Positions 7,985 to 17,039 of a stretch of DNA of 64,000 nucleotides are shown piece after piece. The DNA is from Microbacterium stercoris. Lineage in GTDB: Bacteria > Actinomycetota > Actinomycetes > Actinomycetales > Microbacteriaceae. The position numbers and the translations under genes are program-made. The notes under the pieces are model-generated. The model had not been told where the DNA came from, made no database searches, and saw nothing but the letters and a program-made list of their open reading frames with translations. Each line of letters begins with the position of its first letter. Positions within the stretch are counted from its first letter, which is position 1. The DNA is taken from contig NZ_JAGFOA010000007.1 in assembly GCF_017592545.1 (NCBI RefSeq), positions 124,001 to 188,000 of the forward strand. The letters are read 5' to 3'.

Positions 7985-9904
7985 GTGCAGTTCCATCATC
8001 ACGGTTACGTATCCGGAGATCCCCGTGTGCAGCCCGCCTCGGGCATCGGCCTCGCGCGAGAGCCCGAGCTGCCGGACGAGATGGATGTGCTCATCGTTGG
8101 GGCCGGCCCGGCGGGCATGATCGCCGCCGCCCAGCTGGCGCAGTTCCCCGGCATCTCCACGCGCCTGATCGATCGCCGCCCGGATCGTCTCGCCGTGGGG
8201 CAGGCCGACGGCATCCAGGCCCGCACGGTGGAGACCTTCCAGGCCTTCGGCTTCGCGAACCGCATCATCGAGGAGGCCTATCGGATCACCGAGATGTGCT
8301 TCTGGAAGCCGGATCCCGCGAATCCCGAGAACATCGTCCGCGCCGCGCGCACGCCGGACGATCCGCACGGGATGAGCGAGTTCCCGCACCTGATCGTGAA
8401 CCAGGCCCGCGTGCTCGACTACTTCGCCGAGTACGCGCGTAACGCCCCGGGCCGCCTCGAGCCCGACTGGGGGTGGGAGTTCGTCACCCTGCGCGTCGAG
8501 GAGGAGGGCGACCACCCGGTCGTGGTGACGCTGCGTCGCGCGGCGGATGCGGGCGCCTCCGCCGGCACGGCCGAGGGCGAGCAGCGCACGGTGCGGGCTA
8601 AGTACGTGCTCGGCGCGGACGGCGCCCGCAGTCGCGTGCGCGAGGCCATCGGCCGACGTCTCGAGGGCGATCAGGCCTTCCACGCGTGGGGCGTGATGGA
8701 CGTGCTCGCGGAGACTGATTTCCCCGACATCCGCACCAAGTGCGCGATCCAGTCGCACGACGGCGGCAGCATCCTGCACATCCCGCGCGAGGGCAATCAC
8801 CTGTTCCGGATGTACGTCGACCTCGGCGAGGTCGCCCCCGACGACAACGGGCGCGTGCGCCAGACCACCCAGGCAGAGGTCGAGGAGCGGGCGAACCGGA
8901 TCCTGCATCCCTACACGCTGACGGTCAAGAACGTCGCGTGGCGCAGCGTCTACGAGGTGGGGCACCGCGTCACCGACAAGTTCGACGACGTGCCGGCCGA
9001 CGAGATCGCCACCCGCACACCGCGCGTGTTCATCACGGGTGACGCGTGCCACACGCATTCGGCGAAGGCCGGTCAGGGCATGAACGTGTCGATGCAGGAC
9101 GGGTGGAACATCTCCTGGAAGCTTGCGCACGTGCTCGAGGGGCGGGCGCCCGAGGAGCTGCTGCACACCTACTCGGCCGAGCGGCAGCAGATCGCGGTGA
9201 ACCTGATCGAGTTCGACAAGCAGTGGTCGAGCCTGATGGCCGCCAAGCCGGAGGAGATGGAGGATCCGTCCGAGCTCGAGGACTTCTACATGAAGACCAT
9301 CGAGTTCCCCGCCGGGTTCATGACCCGGTACGAGCCGTCGATGCTCATCGCCGATGACGCGCACCAGGAGCTGGCATCCGGGTTCCCGATCGGCAAGCGG
9401 TTCAAGTCGCACCCCGTCGTGCGGGTGTGCGACGCGAACCCGAAGCAGCTCGGGCACCACCACCGCGCCGACGGCCGCTGGCGCGTCTACGTGTTCGCCG
9501 ACGCGGCCGCCCCCGCGCAGCCGGGCAGGGTCGCCGATCTCGCGCAGTGGCTCGTCTCGGCTCCCGACTCGCCGGTCGTCGCCTTCACTCCCGACGGGAG
9601 CGATCTCGACGCGTGGTTCGACGTGAAGGTGATCTACCAGCAGGATCACACCCGCGTCGAGATGAACGAGGTTCCGGCCGTGTTCCTGCCCAAGGTCGGC
9701 CCGTTCCAGGTCGCCGACTACGAGAAGGTCTACGCCGCAGACCCCGCCGACGACATCTTCGAGGCCCGCGGGATCAGCCGTGACGGCGCGATCGTTGTGG
9801 TGCGCCCGGACCACTACGTCTCGGCCGTGCTGCCCCTCGATGCCGCGGCCGAGCTCGCCGGCTTCTTCGCCGGGGTGTTCCGCAGGCAGTCGGCCGGCGT
9901 CTGA
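7985..9904 (+). CDS. FAD-dependent aromatic hydroxylase, MobA/phenol 2-monooxygenase type
   Basis: The GTG at 7985, preceded by GAAGAGG, gives 639 residues beginning MQFHHHGYVSGDP, which resembles the N-terminus of 3-hydroxybenzoate 4-monooxygenase (MobA). The Rossmann motif V-G-A-G-P-A-G lies near residues 38-44, the DGARS motif in the middle, the second FAD motif GDACHTHSAKAGQGMN, and a C-terminal thioredoxin-fold domain ends V-V-R-P-D-H-Y-V-S. The family uses NADPH and O2 to hydroxylate phenols. The 3-hydroxybenzoate assignment comes only from overall resemblance; with an hpa operon nearby, a hydroxyphenylacetate is also possible. It is convergent with the iclR gene. Confidence 0.8.
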   Translation: MQFHHHGYVSGDPRVQPASGIGLAREPELPDEMDVLIVGAGPAGMIAAAQLAQFPGISTRLIDRRPDRLAVGQADGIQARTVETFQAFGFANRIIEEAYRITEMCFWKPDPANPENIVRAARTPDDPHGMSEFPHLIVNQARVLDYFAEYARNAPGRLEPDWGWEFVTLRVEEEGDHPVVVTLRRAADAGASAGTAEGEQRTVRAKYVLGADGARSRVREAIGRRLEGDQAFHAWGVMDVLAETDFPDIRTKCAIQSHDGGSILHIPREGNHLFRMYVDLGEVAPDDNGRVRQTTQAEVEERANRILHPYTLTVKNVAWRSVYEVGHRVTDKFDDVPADEIATRTPRVFITGDACHTHSAKAGQGMNVSMQDGWNISWKLAHVLEGRAPEELLHTYSAERQQIAVNLIEFDKQWSSLMAAKPEEMEDPSELEDFYMKTIEFPAGFMTRYEPSMLIADDAHQELASGFPIGKRFKSHPVVRVCDANPKQLGHHHRADGRWRVYVFADAAAPAQPGRVADLAQWLVSAPDSPVVAFTPDGSDLDAWFDVKVIYQQDHTRVEMNEVPAVFLPKVGPFQVADYEKVYAADPADDIFEARGISRDGAIVVVRPDHYVSAVLPLDAAAELAGFFAGVFRRQSAGV

Positions 9905-9935
9905 GCCGGCTCCCGCCCGCGCGCGCGGGGCCGGG

Positions 9936-10724
9936 TCAGGGCCCGAGCGCGCGGGGGGTGCCCGTCGCGGGCGGGGGCCGCGGGCCCCCCCCGGGGGGCG
10001 GGGGCCGGCACCGGGCCCCCCGCCCGCGGGCGATGCCCGTCGCGGCCGTGCGCAGGCGCGTGGCGATCTCGGCCTCGGGTCTCGTGAGCGAGACGTGGAT
10101 CGCCGCCACCGATGCGAGCGGCTGGCCGGGCACCACGAGCGGAACGGCGACCGACCAGAGCAGGGGCACGACCTCGTCGTAGCTCGTCGCGTAGCCGCGC
10201 GCGCGGCTCTCGGCGATCTCTGTGCGCAGCGCCTCGGTCGCCTCGACCGGCCACGCCGAATCCGGCAGCTCCATGAGCATGGCCTTGCCCGGACCGCCGC
10301 GCGTGATCGGGTGGCGATGGCCGGGCTGGTAGGAGACCGCGACCGACCGGCGCGGGGGTGCGCTGGCGAACGTGATGCCCTCGCCGGACTCGAACAGCAC
10401 AAGCAGGCACGTCATGCCGAGCTCGTCGGCGGCCTCGCTCAGCTCCGGCAGAGCCGCGGCCTGCAGGTCGCGGGACACGCTCGACGCCAGCGCCGCCAGC
10501 CCCGCGCCGAGGGAGACCAGGCCGTTCGCGCCGCGCGTCACGAGCCCGTGGTCCTCGAGCGTGCGCAGCAGCCGGTAGGCGACCGAGCGATGCACGCCGA
10601 GGGCCCGGGCGAGATCGTCGATCGACAGGGGCTTGTCGTCGGCGGCGAGGATCTCCAGCAGGCGGATGCCGCGGCTCAGGGTCTGCGAGCCGGCTGGGGA
10701 CGTGACGGAGCTGTCGTTGTTCAC
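9936..10724 (-). CDS. IclR-family transcriptional regulator with unusual C-terminal tail
   Basis: The 262-residue protein has an N-terminal winged helix-turn-helix (S-I-D-D-L-A-R-A-L-G-V-H-R-S at about 34-47) and the IclR effector domain, with the G-H-R-H-P motif near residue 135. IclR proteins bind pseudopalindromes and respond to aromatic or small-acid effectors. The palindromes at 4566, 7921 and 10771 are the likely targets, the last lying in its own promoter. The last 30 residues (about 232-262) are an Arg/Gly/Pro tail encoded by an extreme G/C-run tract, and a natural end would be expected near residue 232. Local duplication or assembly error is possible. Confidence 0.85.
   Translation of the reverse strand: MNNDSSVTSPAGSQTLSRGIRLLEILAADDKPLSIDDLARALGVHRSVAYRLLRTLEDHGLVTRGANGLVSLGAGLAALASSVSRDLQAAALPELSEAADELGMTCLLVLFESGEGITFASAPPRRSVAVSYQPGHRHPITRGGPGKAMLMELPDSAWPVEATEALRTEIAESRARGYATSYDEVVPLLWSVAVPLVVPGQPLASVAAIHVSLTRPEAEIATRLRTAATGIARGRGARCRPPPPGGGPRPPPATGTPRALGP
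9950..10045. repeat. Extreme G/C low-complexity tract flanked by a 12-bp direct repeat
   Basis: TGCCCGTCGCGG occurs at 9959-9970 and again at 10034-10045. Between them is almost pure G/C, including eight C followed by six G at 9985-9998. The tract encodes the odd tail of the IclR regulator, where the residues A-T-G appear at both repeat positions. It may be a local expansion, or a region prone to sequencing error. Confidence 0.7.
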
Positions 10725-10770
10725 GGGCTTCCTTCGTCGAGAGGGGGATCTGTCGAGCCTATCGGGGGCG

Positions 10771-10796
10771 TTCGATTATCGAATCCGGATTTCGAC
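10771..10796. promoter_or_regulatory. Candidate IclR operator between iclR and the amine oxidase operon
   Basis: TTCGATTATCGAA at 10771-10783 is a perfect palindrome identical in reading to the reverse strand of the site at 4586. A half-site TTCGAC begins 20 bp further at 10791, matching the spacing of the other two operators. It lies in the divergent gap between iclR and the aldehyde dehydrogenase gene, and overlaps a leftward GATAAT -10-like hexamer. A possible rightward -10 (TACCGT) is at 10822-10827. Confidence 0.6.
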
Positions 10797-10891
10797 TCTT
10801 TATTTTGAGCGCTTGATCAGTTACCGTGGCCGGGCAGCCATCGCCGACCTGAGGCGATCCGGCGCGAATCGATGAGTGAAGGAGCTCTCCG

Positions 10892-12313
10892 ATGACCGAC
10901 ATCGACGTCGCTGTCACCCTGCTGGACCGCGTGCAGGCTCTGCCCGAGACCGGACGCGCCATCCCCGACGCCGCCACGGGCGAGACGATCGGCTACGCAC
11001 CCGAACACACCGTCGCGGATCTCGACGACGCCGTCGCCCGTGCCAAGGCCGCCCAGCCCGCCTGGGAGGCGCTCGGCCATGAGCAGCGCACCGCACTGCT
11101 GCTGCGCACGGCTGACGCGATCGACGCGCACGCCGAGGAGCTCGCCCGCCTGCTCTCGCGCGAGCAGGGCAAGCCGCTGGACGGACCGAACGCCCGCTTC
11201 GAGCTCGGCGGATGCAGCGCCTGGCTGCGGGAGTCCGCCACCGCGGAGCTGACGTCGCAGGTCATCACGGACGGTGAGAACGACATCGCCGAGGTCACCT
11301 ACCGCGCCCTGGGCGTCGTCGGCGCCATCGGGCCGTGGAACTGGCCGCTGATGATCGCGATCTGGCAGATCGCTCCCTCCCTGCGCATGGGCAACACCGT
11401 CGTCGTCAAGCCCAGCGAGTACACCCCGCTCAGCGTCCTCGCCCTCGTGTCCGTGATGAACGAGGTGCTGCCCGCCGACGTGCTGATCCCGGTGGTCTCG
11501 GGCGACCGCGAGGTCGGCGCGCGCCTGGCGTCGCACCCGGACATCGACAAGATCATGTTCACCGGATCCACCGCCACCGGACGCAAGATCGTCGAGGCGA
11601 GCGGTGCCAACCTCGCCCGTCTCACGCTGGAGCTCGGCGGCAACGACGCCGGCATCGTCCTCCCGGACGCCGATCCGCAGGCCATCGCGGAGGGGCTCTT
11701 CTGGGGTGCCTTCATCAACACCGGCCAGACCTGCGCGGCGCTCAAGCGCCTCTACGTGCACGACGCGATCTACGAGCAGGTCGTCGACGCGCTCGCCGCG
11801 ATCGCCGCACAGATGCCGATGGGCAACGGGCTCGACGGCGGCAATGTTCTCGGCCCGCTGCAGAACGCGAAGCAGTTCGAGATCGTCAAGCGCCTCGTCG
11901 ACGACGCGAGAGCCCGCGGCCGCCGCATCGTCACGGGCGGCGCCCCCGCACCCGAGCTCGGCGCGACCTTCTTCCAGACGACCCTCGTGGCCGACGCGCA
12001 GGACGGCGACCCCCTCGTCGACGAGGAGCAGTTCGGCCCGGCGCTGCCGATCATCCGCTACACCGACGTCGAGGACGCCATCGCGAGCGCGAACCGGCTC
12101 GACGTGGGGCTCGGCGCCTCCGTGTGGTCGAGCGACCGCGACGCCGCACGCGCCGTCGCGGGTCGCCTTCGCGCCGGCACCGTGTGGATCAACTCCCACG
12201 GCACCATCCACCCGAAGATCCCCTTCGGCGGCGTGAAGGGATCCGGCTACGGCCTGGAGTTCAGCGTCGAGGGCCTGAAGGCGGTCTCGGAGACCCGCGT
12301 CATCGCCGGCTGA
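10892..12313 (+). CDS. NAD(P)-dependent aldehyde dehydrogenase
   Basis: A 473-residue ALDH-superfamily protein. The cofactor-binding P-W-N-W stretch is at about 148-151, the catalytic Glu is in L-E-L-G-G (Glu247) and the nucleophile Cys281 is in N-T-G-Q-T-C. It starts at an ATG with GAAGGAG eight bases upstream and is followed after 31 bp by a copper amine oxidase gene. The pairing implies that it oxidises the aldehyde released from a primary amine to the acid, for example an arylacetaldehyde to an arylacetate. The exact substrate is inferred from context only. Confidence 0.88.
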   Translation: MTDIDVAVTLLDRVQALPETGRAIPDAATGETIGYAPEHTVADLDDAVARAKAAQPAWEALGHEQRTALLLRTADAIDAHAEELARLLSREQGKPLDGPNARFELGGCSAWLRESATAELTSQVITDGENDIAEVTYRALGVVGAIGPWNWPLMIAIWQIAPSLRMGNTVVVKPSEYTPLSVLALVSVMNEVLPADVLIPVVSGDREVGARLASHPDIDKIMFTGSTATGRKIVEASGANLARLTLELGGNDAGIVLPDADPQAIAEGLFWGAFINTGQTCAALKRLYVHDAIYEQVVDALAAIAAQMPMGNGLDGGNVLGPLQNAKQFEIVKRLVDDARARGRRIVTGGAPAPELGATFFQTTLVADAQDGDPLVDEEQFGPALPIIRYTDVEDAIASANRLDVGLGASVWSSDRDAARAVAGRLRAGTVWINSHGTIHPKIPFGGVKGSGYGLEFSVEGLKAVSETRVIAG

Positions 12314-12344
12314 CGGCACCACCGATCCATCCGCAAGGAGCCGC

Positions 12345-14363
12345 ATGACCATCCACCTGACCCACGACCACTCGTCGTCCGCGCCGGCTGACGTCGAGAC
12401 GACGCCCGCGTCGCACCCGCTCGCGCCCCTCGGCGCCGCGGAGATCGCCGGCCTTCGCACCTTCCTCGACGCGCAGGGGCTCGTCTCCGAGTCGACGCGC
12501 TTCTCGTATGTCGCGCTGCGCGAGCCGCACAAGCGCGACGTGCTCGCGTGGCGTCCGGGCGATCCCGTCGTACGCGAGATCTCCGTGCTGCTCACCGACC
12601 TCGCCACCTCCCGCGTCGACGAGCTCGTCGTCGATCTCGCGGCCGAGCGGATCGTGGAGCAGCGCCGGCTCGACATCGCCTCCGAGGGCTTCGGGCCCGT
12701 GTTCGATGAGGACTTCGCCGCGGCCGACGAGATCGTCAAGGCCGACCCGGCCTACGTCGCGGCGCTCGCCGAGCGCGGCGTCCGCGACCTCGACACCGTC
12801 GTGGTGTGCGCTCTCTCGGCGGGCGTGTTCGGCTACGAGGACGAGGTGGGCGTGCGCGTTGTGCGCGCACTGGCCTTTGTGCAGGAGCACCCCTCCGACT
12901 CGTGCTGGGCGCATCCGGTCGGGGGTCTCGTCGCGCACGTCGACCTCACGAATCGGCGGATCCTGCGCCTGATCGAGACGGCCGAACGCCACGTTCCCGA
13001 GACCTCGGGCGACTACCTCGACCCGGCCGTGCGCGGCCCCGAGCGCACGACGCTCAAGCCGATCTCGATCACGCAGCCCGAGGGCGTCAGCTTCACGCTC
13101 GTGGACGGCGTGCTGACCTGGCAGAACTGGAGCGTGCGGTTGGGCTTCAACGGGCGCGAGGGCCTCACGCTGCACCAGCTCGGCTTCCGCGATGGCGAGC
13201 GCGATCGCCCCGTGATGTACCGAGGCTCGATCTCGGAGATGGTCGTCAACTACGGCGACGCGTCGCCCACCAACGCCTGGCAGAACTACTACGACGTCAG
13301 CGAGTACCAGTTCGGGCGCCTCGCCAACTCGCTCGAACTCGGCTGCGACTGCCTGGGGGACATCACCTACGTCGACGCGGTCGTGGCCGACGACCTGGGC
13401 GCGCCGCAGACGATCCGCAACGCCATCTGCATCCACGAGGAGGACTACGGCATCCTCTGGAAGCACAGCGACGCGTTCGCGGGCACCAGCGAGACGCGCC
13501 GCCAGCGCCGCCTCGTGATCTCGTTCTTCGTCACGGTCGGCAACTACGACTACGGCTTCTACTGGCACCTCTACCTCGACGGGCGGGTCGAGCTGGAGGC
13601 CAAAGCGACGGGCATCGTGTTCACGAACGCGCACCCGGGCGGCGACTACCCGTACTCCACCGAGATCGCGCCGGGGCTCGGGGCGCCGGTGCACCAGCAC
13701 CTGTTCTCGGCCCGACTCGACATGACCGTGGACGGCACGGCGAACGCCGTCGATGAGATCGACGTCGCCCGGGTGCCGATGGATGCCGCCAACCCGTGGG
13801 GCAACGCCTTCACCCGGCGCCACACGCGTCTGCGCACGGAGCGCGAGGGTGTGCGCGACGCGGACCGCTCCGTCGATCGGGTGTGGCGCATCTCGAGCAC
13901 GGAGCGCACCAATCACCTCGGCCGACCGACCTCCTACGTGCTGCTTCCCGAGGGCAAGCCCACCCTGCTGGTGGCAGACGACGCCCCGGTGCGCAAGCGC
14001 GCGGCCTTCGCGACGCACCATCTGTGGGTCACGCAGTACGAGCGCGACGAGATGTGGGCCGCCGGGCGCACCACCAACCAGAACCCGGGCGGTGCGGGTC
14101 TGCCGGCGTACGTCGCCGCGGACCGCTCGATTGACGGCGAGGACATCGTGCTATGGCACACGTTCGGCCTCACGCACTTCCCGCGCACCGAGGACTGGCC
14201 GATCATGCCCGTCGACTACGTCGGATTCACGCTGACGCCCGACGGCTTCTTCGATCGCAACCCCACGCTCGACGTGCCCGACCTGGGCGCCCATCGCACC
14301 GGACCCGCCGAGTCGTCCACCGGCTGCTGCGGCTCCGGCTCCAGCTGCGCCTGCGGGCACTGA
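12345..14363 (+). CDS. Copper amine oxidase (TPQ primary-amine oxidase)
   Basis: The 672-residue enzyme oxidises primary amines to aldehydes with release of ammonia and H2O2. The cofactor motif N-Y-D-Y is at residues 400-403, so Tyr401 should become topaquinone. The catalytic base is Asp317 in the Y-Y-D-V-S-E-Y stretch, copper ligands are His450 and His452 (H-Q-H) plus the His in L-T-H-F-P-R near the C-terminus, and the conserved disulfide Cys residues are present. No signal peptide is seen. Length and motifs match the Arthrobacter phenethylamine and histamine oxidases. The last 15 residues (TGCCGSGSSCACGH end) carry four Cys and a His, an unusual metal-binding-like tail. Confidence 0.95.
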   Translation: MTIHLTHDHSSSAPADVETTPASHPLAPLGAAEIAGLRTFLDAQGLVSESTRFSYVALREPHKRDVLAWRPGDPVVREISVLLTDLATSRVDELVVDLAAERIVEQRRLDIASEGFGPVFDEDFAAADEIVKADPAYVAALAERGVRDLDTVVVCALSAGVFGYEDEVGVRVVRALAFVQEHPSDSCWAHPVGGLVAHVDLTNRRILRLIETAERHVPETSGDYLDPAVRGPERTTLKPISITQPEGVSFTLVDGVLTWQNWSVRLGFNGREGLTLHQLGFRDGERDRPVMYRGSISEMVVNYGDASPTNAWQNYYDVSEYQFGRLANSLELGCDCLGDITYVDAVVADDLGAPQTIRNAICIHEEDYGILWKHSDAFAGTSETRRQRRLVISFFVTVGNYDYGFYWHLYLDGRVELEAKATGIVFTNAHPGGDYPYSTEIAPGLGAPVHQHLFSARLDMTVDGTANAVDEIDVARVPMDAANPWGNAFTRRHTRLRTEREGVRDADRSVDRVWRISSTERTNHLGRPTSYVLLPEGKPTLLVADDAPVRKRAAFATHHLWVTQYERDEMWAAGRTTNQNPGGAGLPAYVAADRSIDGEDIVLWHTFGLTHFPRTEDWPIMPVDYVGFTLTPDGFFDRNPTLDVPDLGAHRTGPAESSTGCCGSGSSCACGH

Positions 14364-14387
14364 CACCCGGCGCGAGAGCGGACGACG

Positions 14388-14882
14388 ATGTTCGAACTCG
14401 CCGCGGCGGGCACCGGTGTCCTCGCCGCCGGGGCATGCTGGCACTCGTCGATCGACGTGCGATCGCGCGTGACCGCCGTGGTGATGGCGGGGGCGTGTCT
14501 GCCGATGGGCCCGACGTGGGGAGCGGCGGCCGCGGCCGCGCTGATGGTGATCGCCCTCACGCTGCCCGTCGGCGTGCGCGGCCGGGCGCGCGATGACCGC
14601 GTGCTCACCTCCTACCGTGCGCTCGCCGCGGTCGCGATGGCGGCCGTGATGCTCGCCGCACCCCACGGTGTCTCGAGCGGTGCGGGCCCCGCCCACGCGC
14701 ACGGCGCCGGCGTCGCGCCCGCCGCAGTCGCGCTGGCGGGCGTGGCCGCGCTCCTCATCGCGGGGGCGGTGCTGTGGCGCCGCCGCGCAGCGCACCGTGC
14801 CGTGCGCCTCGAGCTCGGCGCGACGAGCATCATGCTCGTCGTCGCCGCGCTCACCCACCTCGCCCCGATCCCGGGGCACTGA
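14388..14882 (+). CDS. Small integral membrane protein of unknown function
   Basis: A 164-residue, Ala-rich protein with about five hydrophobic segments and a His-containing loop (GPAHAHGAG) between segments three and four. No family is recognised with confidence. It sits 24 bp after the copper amine oxidase gene and 30 bp before an amino acid/amine permease in the same direction, so it is probably co-transcribed. A role in copper supply to the oxidase or in the membrane step of amine use is possible but is only a guess from position and the His loop. Confidence 0.7.
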   Translation: MFELAAAGTGVLAAGACWHSSIDVRSRVTAVVMAGACLPMGPTWGAAAAAALMVIALTLPVGVRGRARDDRVLTSYRALAAVAMAAVMLAAPHGVSSGAGPAHAHGAGVAPAAVALAGVAALLIAGAVLWRRRAAHRAVRLELGATSIMLVVAALTHLAPIPGH

Positions 14883-14912
14883 GCTCCTCGCGGAGCACCG
14901 AAAGGAACGTCC

Positions 14913-16373
14913 ATGACCACCCAGGCGATGTCGGCAGTGCCGCCGGCGCAGCTTCCGTCCACGCAGCTGAAGAAGGACGCCGTCGGCGTCCCGGCGCTGC
15001 TCTTCTTCGTGCTCTCCGCGCAGGCGCCGCTCACGGGTGTCGTCGGCGCCGCCGGCCTCGCGGTCGCGCTCGGCAACGGCGCCGGCGCCCCCGGCGCGTA
15101 CCTGCTCGTGGGTCTGATCACCGTGCTGTTCGCGGTCGGGTTCACCACCATGGCGCGCCACACCGACATCCGCGGCGGCTTCTTCGCGATCAGCCGCGCG
15201 GGCCTCGGACCTGTCGGCGGCGGGATCGGAGCCCTCGTCGCCGTCACCGCGTACCACCTGATCCAGGCCGCGATGTACGGCCTGCTCGCCGGAACCCTGG
15301 CGAGCGCGGTCACCCGCTGGACCGGCATCGCGCTGCCCTGGTGGATCTACGCCGTCGCGGCGATCGCCGTGGTGTGGATCCTCGGTCTGCGCGGCATCGA
15401 GCTGGGCGCGCGGCTGCTCGCGGTGCTGGTGTCGGCCGAGGTGCTGATCCTGCTCGTCTTCGCGGTCTTCGTGCTCGCCACGGGCGGCGGATCCCACGGC
15501 GGCGGGTTCGACCTGACGGCCAGCTTCTCCCCGCAGGCCGTGCTGAGCGGCATGCCCGCGATCGCGATCATGTTCGCCATCGCGTCGATGTTCGGCTTCG
15601 AGTCCACGGCGATCTACGCGGGGGAGACCCGCGACGCGCAGCGCACTGTGCCGCGCGCCACCTACCTCGCGGTCATCGGGGTCTCGGTGTTCTTCGCCTT
15701 CATCATGTTCATGCTGGTGAGCTTCTACGGCGCGCCCCACGCGCAGGACGCCGCGCTCGGCGCGCTCGCGGTGGACCCCGCCGTGTTCGTCCTCGAGCCC
15801 ATGGACGCGGTGCTCGGCCCCTGGGCGTCGGCAGTGACGGAGGTGCTGCTGATCACGTCGCTGCTGGCAGGCGTCCTCGCCTTCCACAACACCGGCACGC
15901 GGTACCTGCACGCGATGAGCAGCCGGGGGATGCTGCCCGCCTCGCTCGCGCGCACCAACGCCCGCCAGACTCCGTCGCGCGCGGCGGCCGTGCAGTCGGC
16001 GATCGCGGCGCTGCTCGTTGTGCCGTTCGCGCTCGGCGGCCTCGATCCGGTGCTCTCGCTGTTCTCGTGGTTCAGCGGCCTCGCCGTGGCGGCCCTGGTG
16101 ATCCTGTACATCGTGACCTCGGTTGCGATCATGGTGTTCTTCGCGCGCACCCGCGTCGAGCCGAGCATCTGGAAGGCGTTCGTCGCCCCGGCGCTCACGA
16201 CCGTGCTGATGGCGGGCGAGCTGGTGCTGCTGGTGGCCAACTTCACAGTGCTGACCGGCACCGACGCCGCCCCCGGTGTCGCATGGGCCCTGCTCGCCGG
16301 GCTCGCCGTCGTCGTGGTCGTCGGCGCGTTCCTGCGGTCGCGGCCCGCCCCCGTCGGGGAGCCGCTTCTCTGA
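14913..16373 (+). CDS. APC-superfamily amino acid/amine permease
   Basis: This 486-residue protein has about 12 membrane segments. The first helix region after a hydrophilic N-terminus (SAQAPLTGVVGAAGLAVALG) and the FGFESTAIYAGETRDAQRTV stretch in the middle are typical of APC permeases. A GAAAGGA ribosome-binding site precedes the ATG. Its place after the amine oxidase and aldehyde dehydrogenase genes suggests that it imports the amine substrate, such as phenethylamine, tyramine or histamine. The specific ligand cannot be read from sequence. Confidence 0.88.
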   Translation: MTTQAMSAVPPAQLPSTQLKKDAVGVPALLFFVLSAQAPLTGVVGAAGLAVALGNGAGAPGAYLLVGLITVLFAVGFTTMARHTDIRGGFFAISRAGLGPVGGGIGALVAVTAYHLIQAAMYGLLAGTLASAVTRWTGIALPWWIYAVAAIAVVWILGLRGIELGARLLAVLVSAEVLILLVFAVFVLATGGGSHGGGFDLTASFSPQAVLSGMPAIAIMFAIASMFGFESTAIYAGETRDAQRTVPRATYLAVIGVSVFFAFIMFMLVSFYGAPHAQDAALGALAVDPAVFVLEPMDAVLGPWASAVTEVLLITSLLAGVLAFHNTGTRYLHAMSSRGMLPASLARTNARQTPSRAAAVQSAIAALLVVPFALGGLDPVLSLFSWFSGLAVAALVILYIVTSVAIMVFFARTRVEPSIWKAFVAPALTTVLMAGELVLLVANFTVLTGTDAAPGVAWALLAGLAVVVVVGAFLRSRPAPVGEPLL

Positions 16374-16379
16374 GAGAAT
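16374..16379 (+). promoter_or_regulatory. Putative -10 for leaderless tetR
   Basis: GAGAAT lies exactly six bases before the tetR ATG and directly after the permease stop. No Shine-Dalgarno sequence is present, so a leaderless transcript starting at the ATG is likely. Confidence 0.45.
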
Positions 16380-16385
16380 CGGCGC

Positions 16386-17027
16386 ATGCCGAAGATCGTG
16401 GACCGGGACGCCCGCCGCCGCGAGATCGTGGAGACCTATCTGCGTCTCGCGGCGGCGGAGGGTGTGGAGGCCGTCACCACGCGTCGGCTCGCGAGCGAGC
16501 TAGGCGTGGCGACCGGCGGCCTGTGGCACTACTTCAGCGGATTCGACGAAGTGCTGCTGCGGGCGTTCGAGCTGATCTTCGACCGGGCGGATGAGCGGAT
16601 CGCCGGGGTGCTCGCGCAGCGCCGCGGAATCGACGCGCTCTGCGGTCTGATCGACCAGACACATCCGCTGGATGGCACAACGGGCGAGGAGGCGCACGTG
16701 GTGGTGAGCTTCTGGGGTCGTGTGCCGTTCCACCACGAGCTCTCCGCCGTGCAGTCGCGCGTGGAGGAGCACTGGCACCGCACCTACCGCCTGGCGCTCG
16801 AACAGGCGGTCGCCGACGGCGAGCTGCGTGCCGGCACGCCGGTCGACGCGCTGGCCGATGCGCTGCTCGTCTTCGTCGCCGGCTACCAGATCGAGCACGT
16901 GCTCGCCACGAGCCTGGCCCGCCCCGACCGCCAATGGCGCGCGGTCGGGGCGGTGCTCGGACCCTGGCTCACCGAGGAGGCCGCGGCACGCGGCGAATTC
17001 GCCCGTCGCGCCGCGGCCCCGGTGTGA
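16386..17027 (+). CDS. TetR-family transcriptional regulator
   Basis: The 213-residue protein has an N-terminal helix-turn-helix (T-T-R-R-L-A-S-E-L-G-V-A-T-G-G-L-W-H-Y-F at about 30-49) and a helical ligand domain of the BetI-like kind. It starts 12 bp after the APC permease stop, apparently from its own leaderless promoter. A role in controlling the amine uptake and oxidation genes is plausible, giving a second layer beside the IclR regulator. No operator for it was identified. Confidence 0.85.
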   Translation: MPKIVDRDARRREIVETYLRLAAAEGVEAVTTRRLASELGVATGGLWHYFSGFDEVLLRAFELIFDRADERIAGVLAQRRGIDALCGLIDQTHPLDGTTGEEAHVVVSFWGRVPFHHELSAVQSRVEEHWHRTYRLALEQAVADGELRAGTPVDALADALLVFVAGYQIEHVLATSLARPDRQWRAVGAVLGPWLTEEAAARGEFARRAAAPV

Positions 17028-17039
17028 CGGCGGGCCGGG

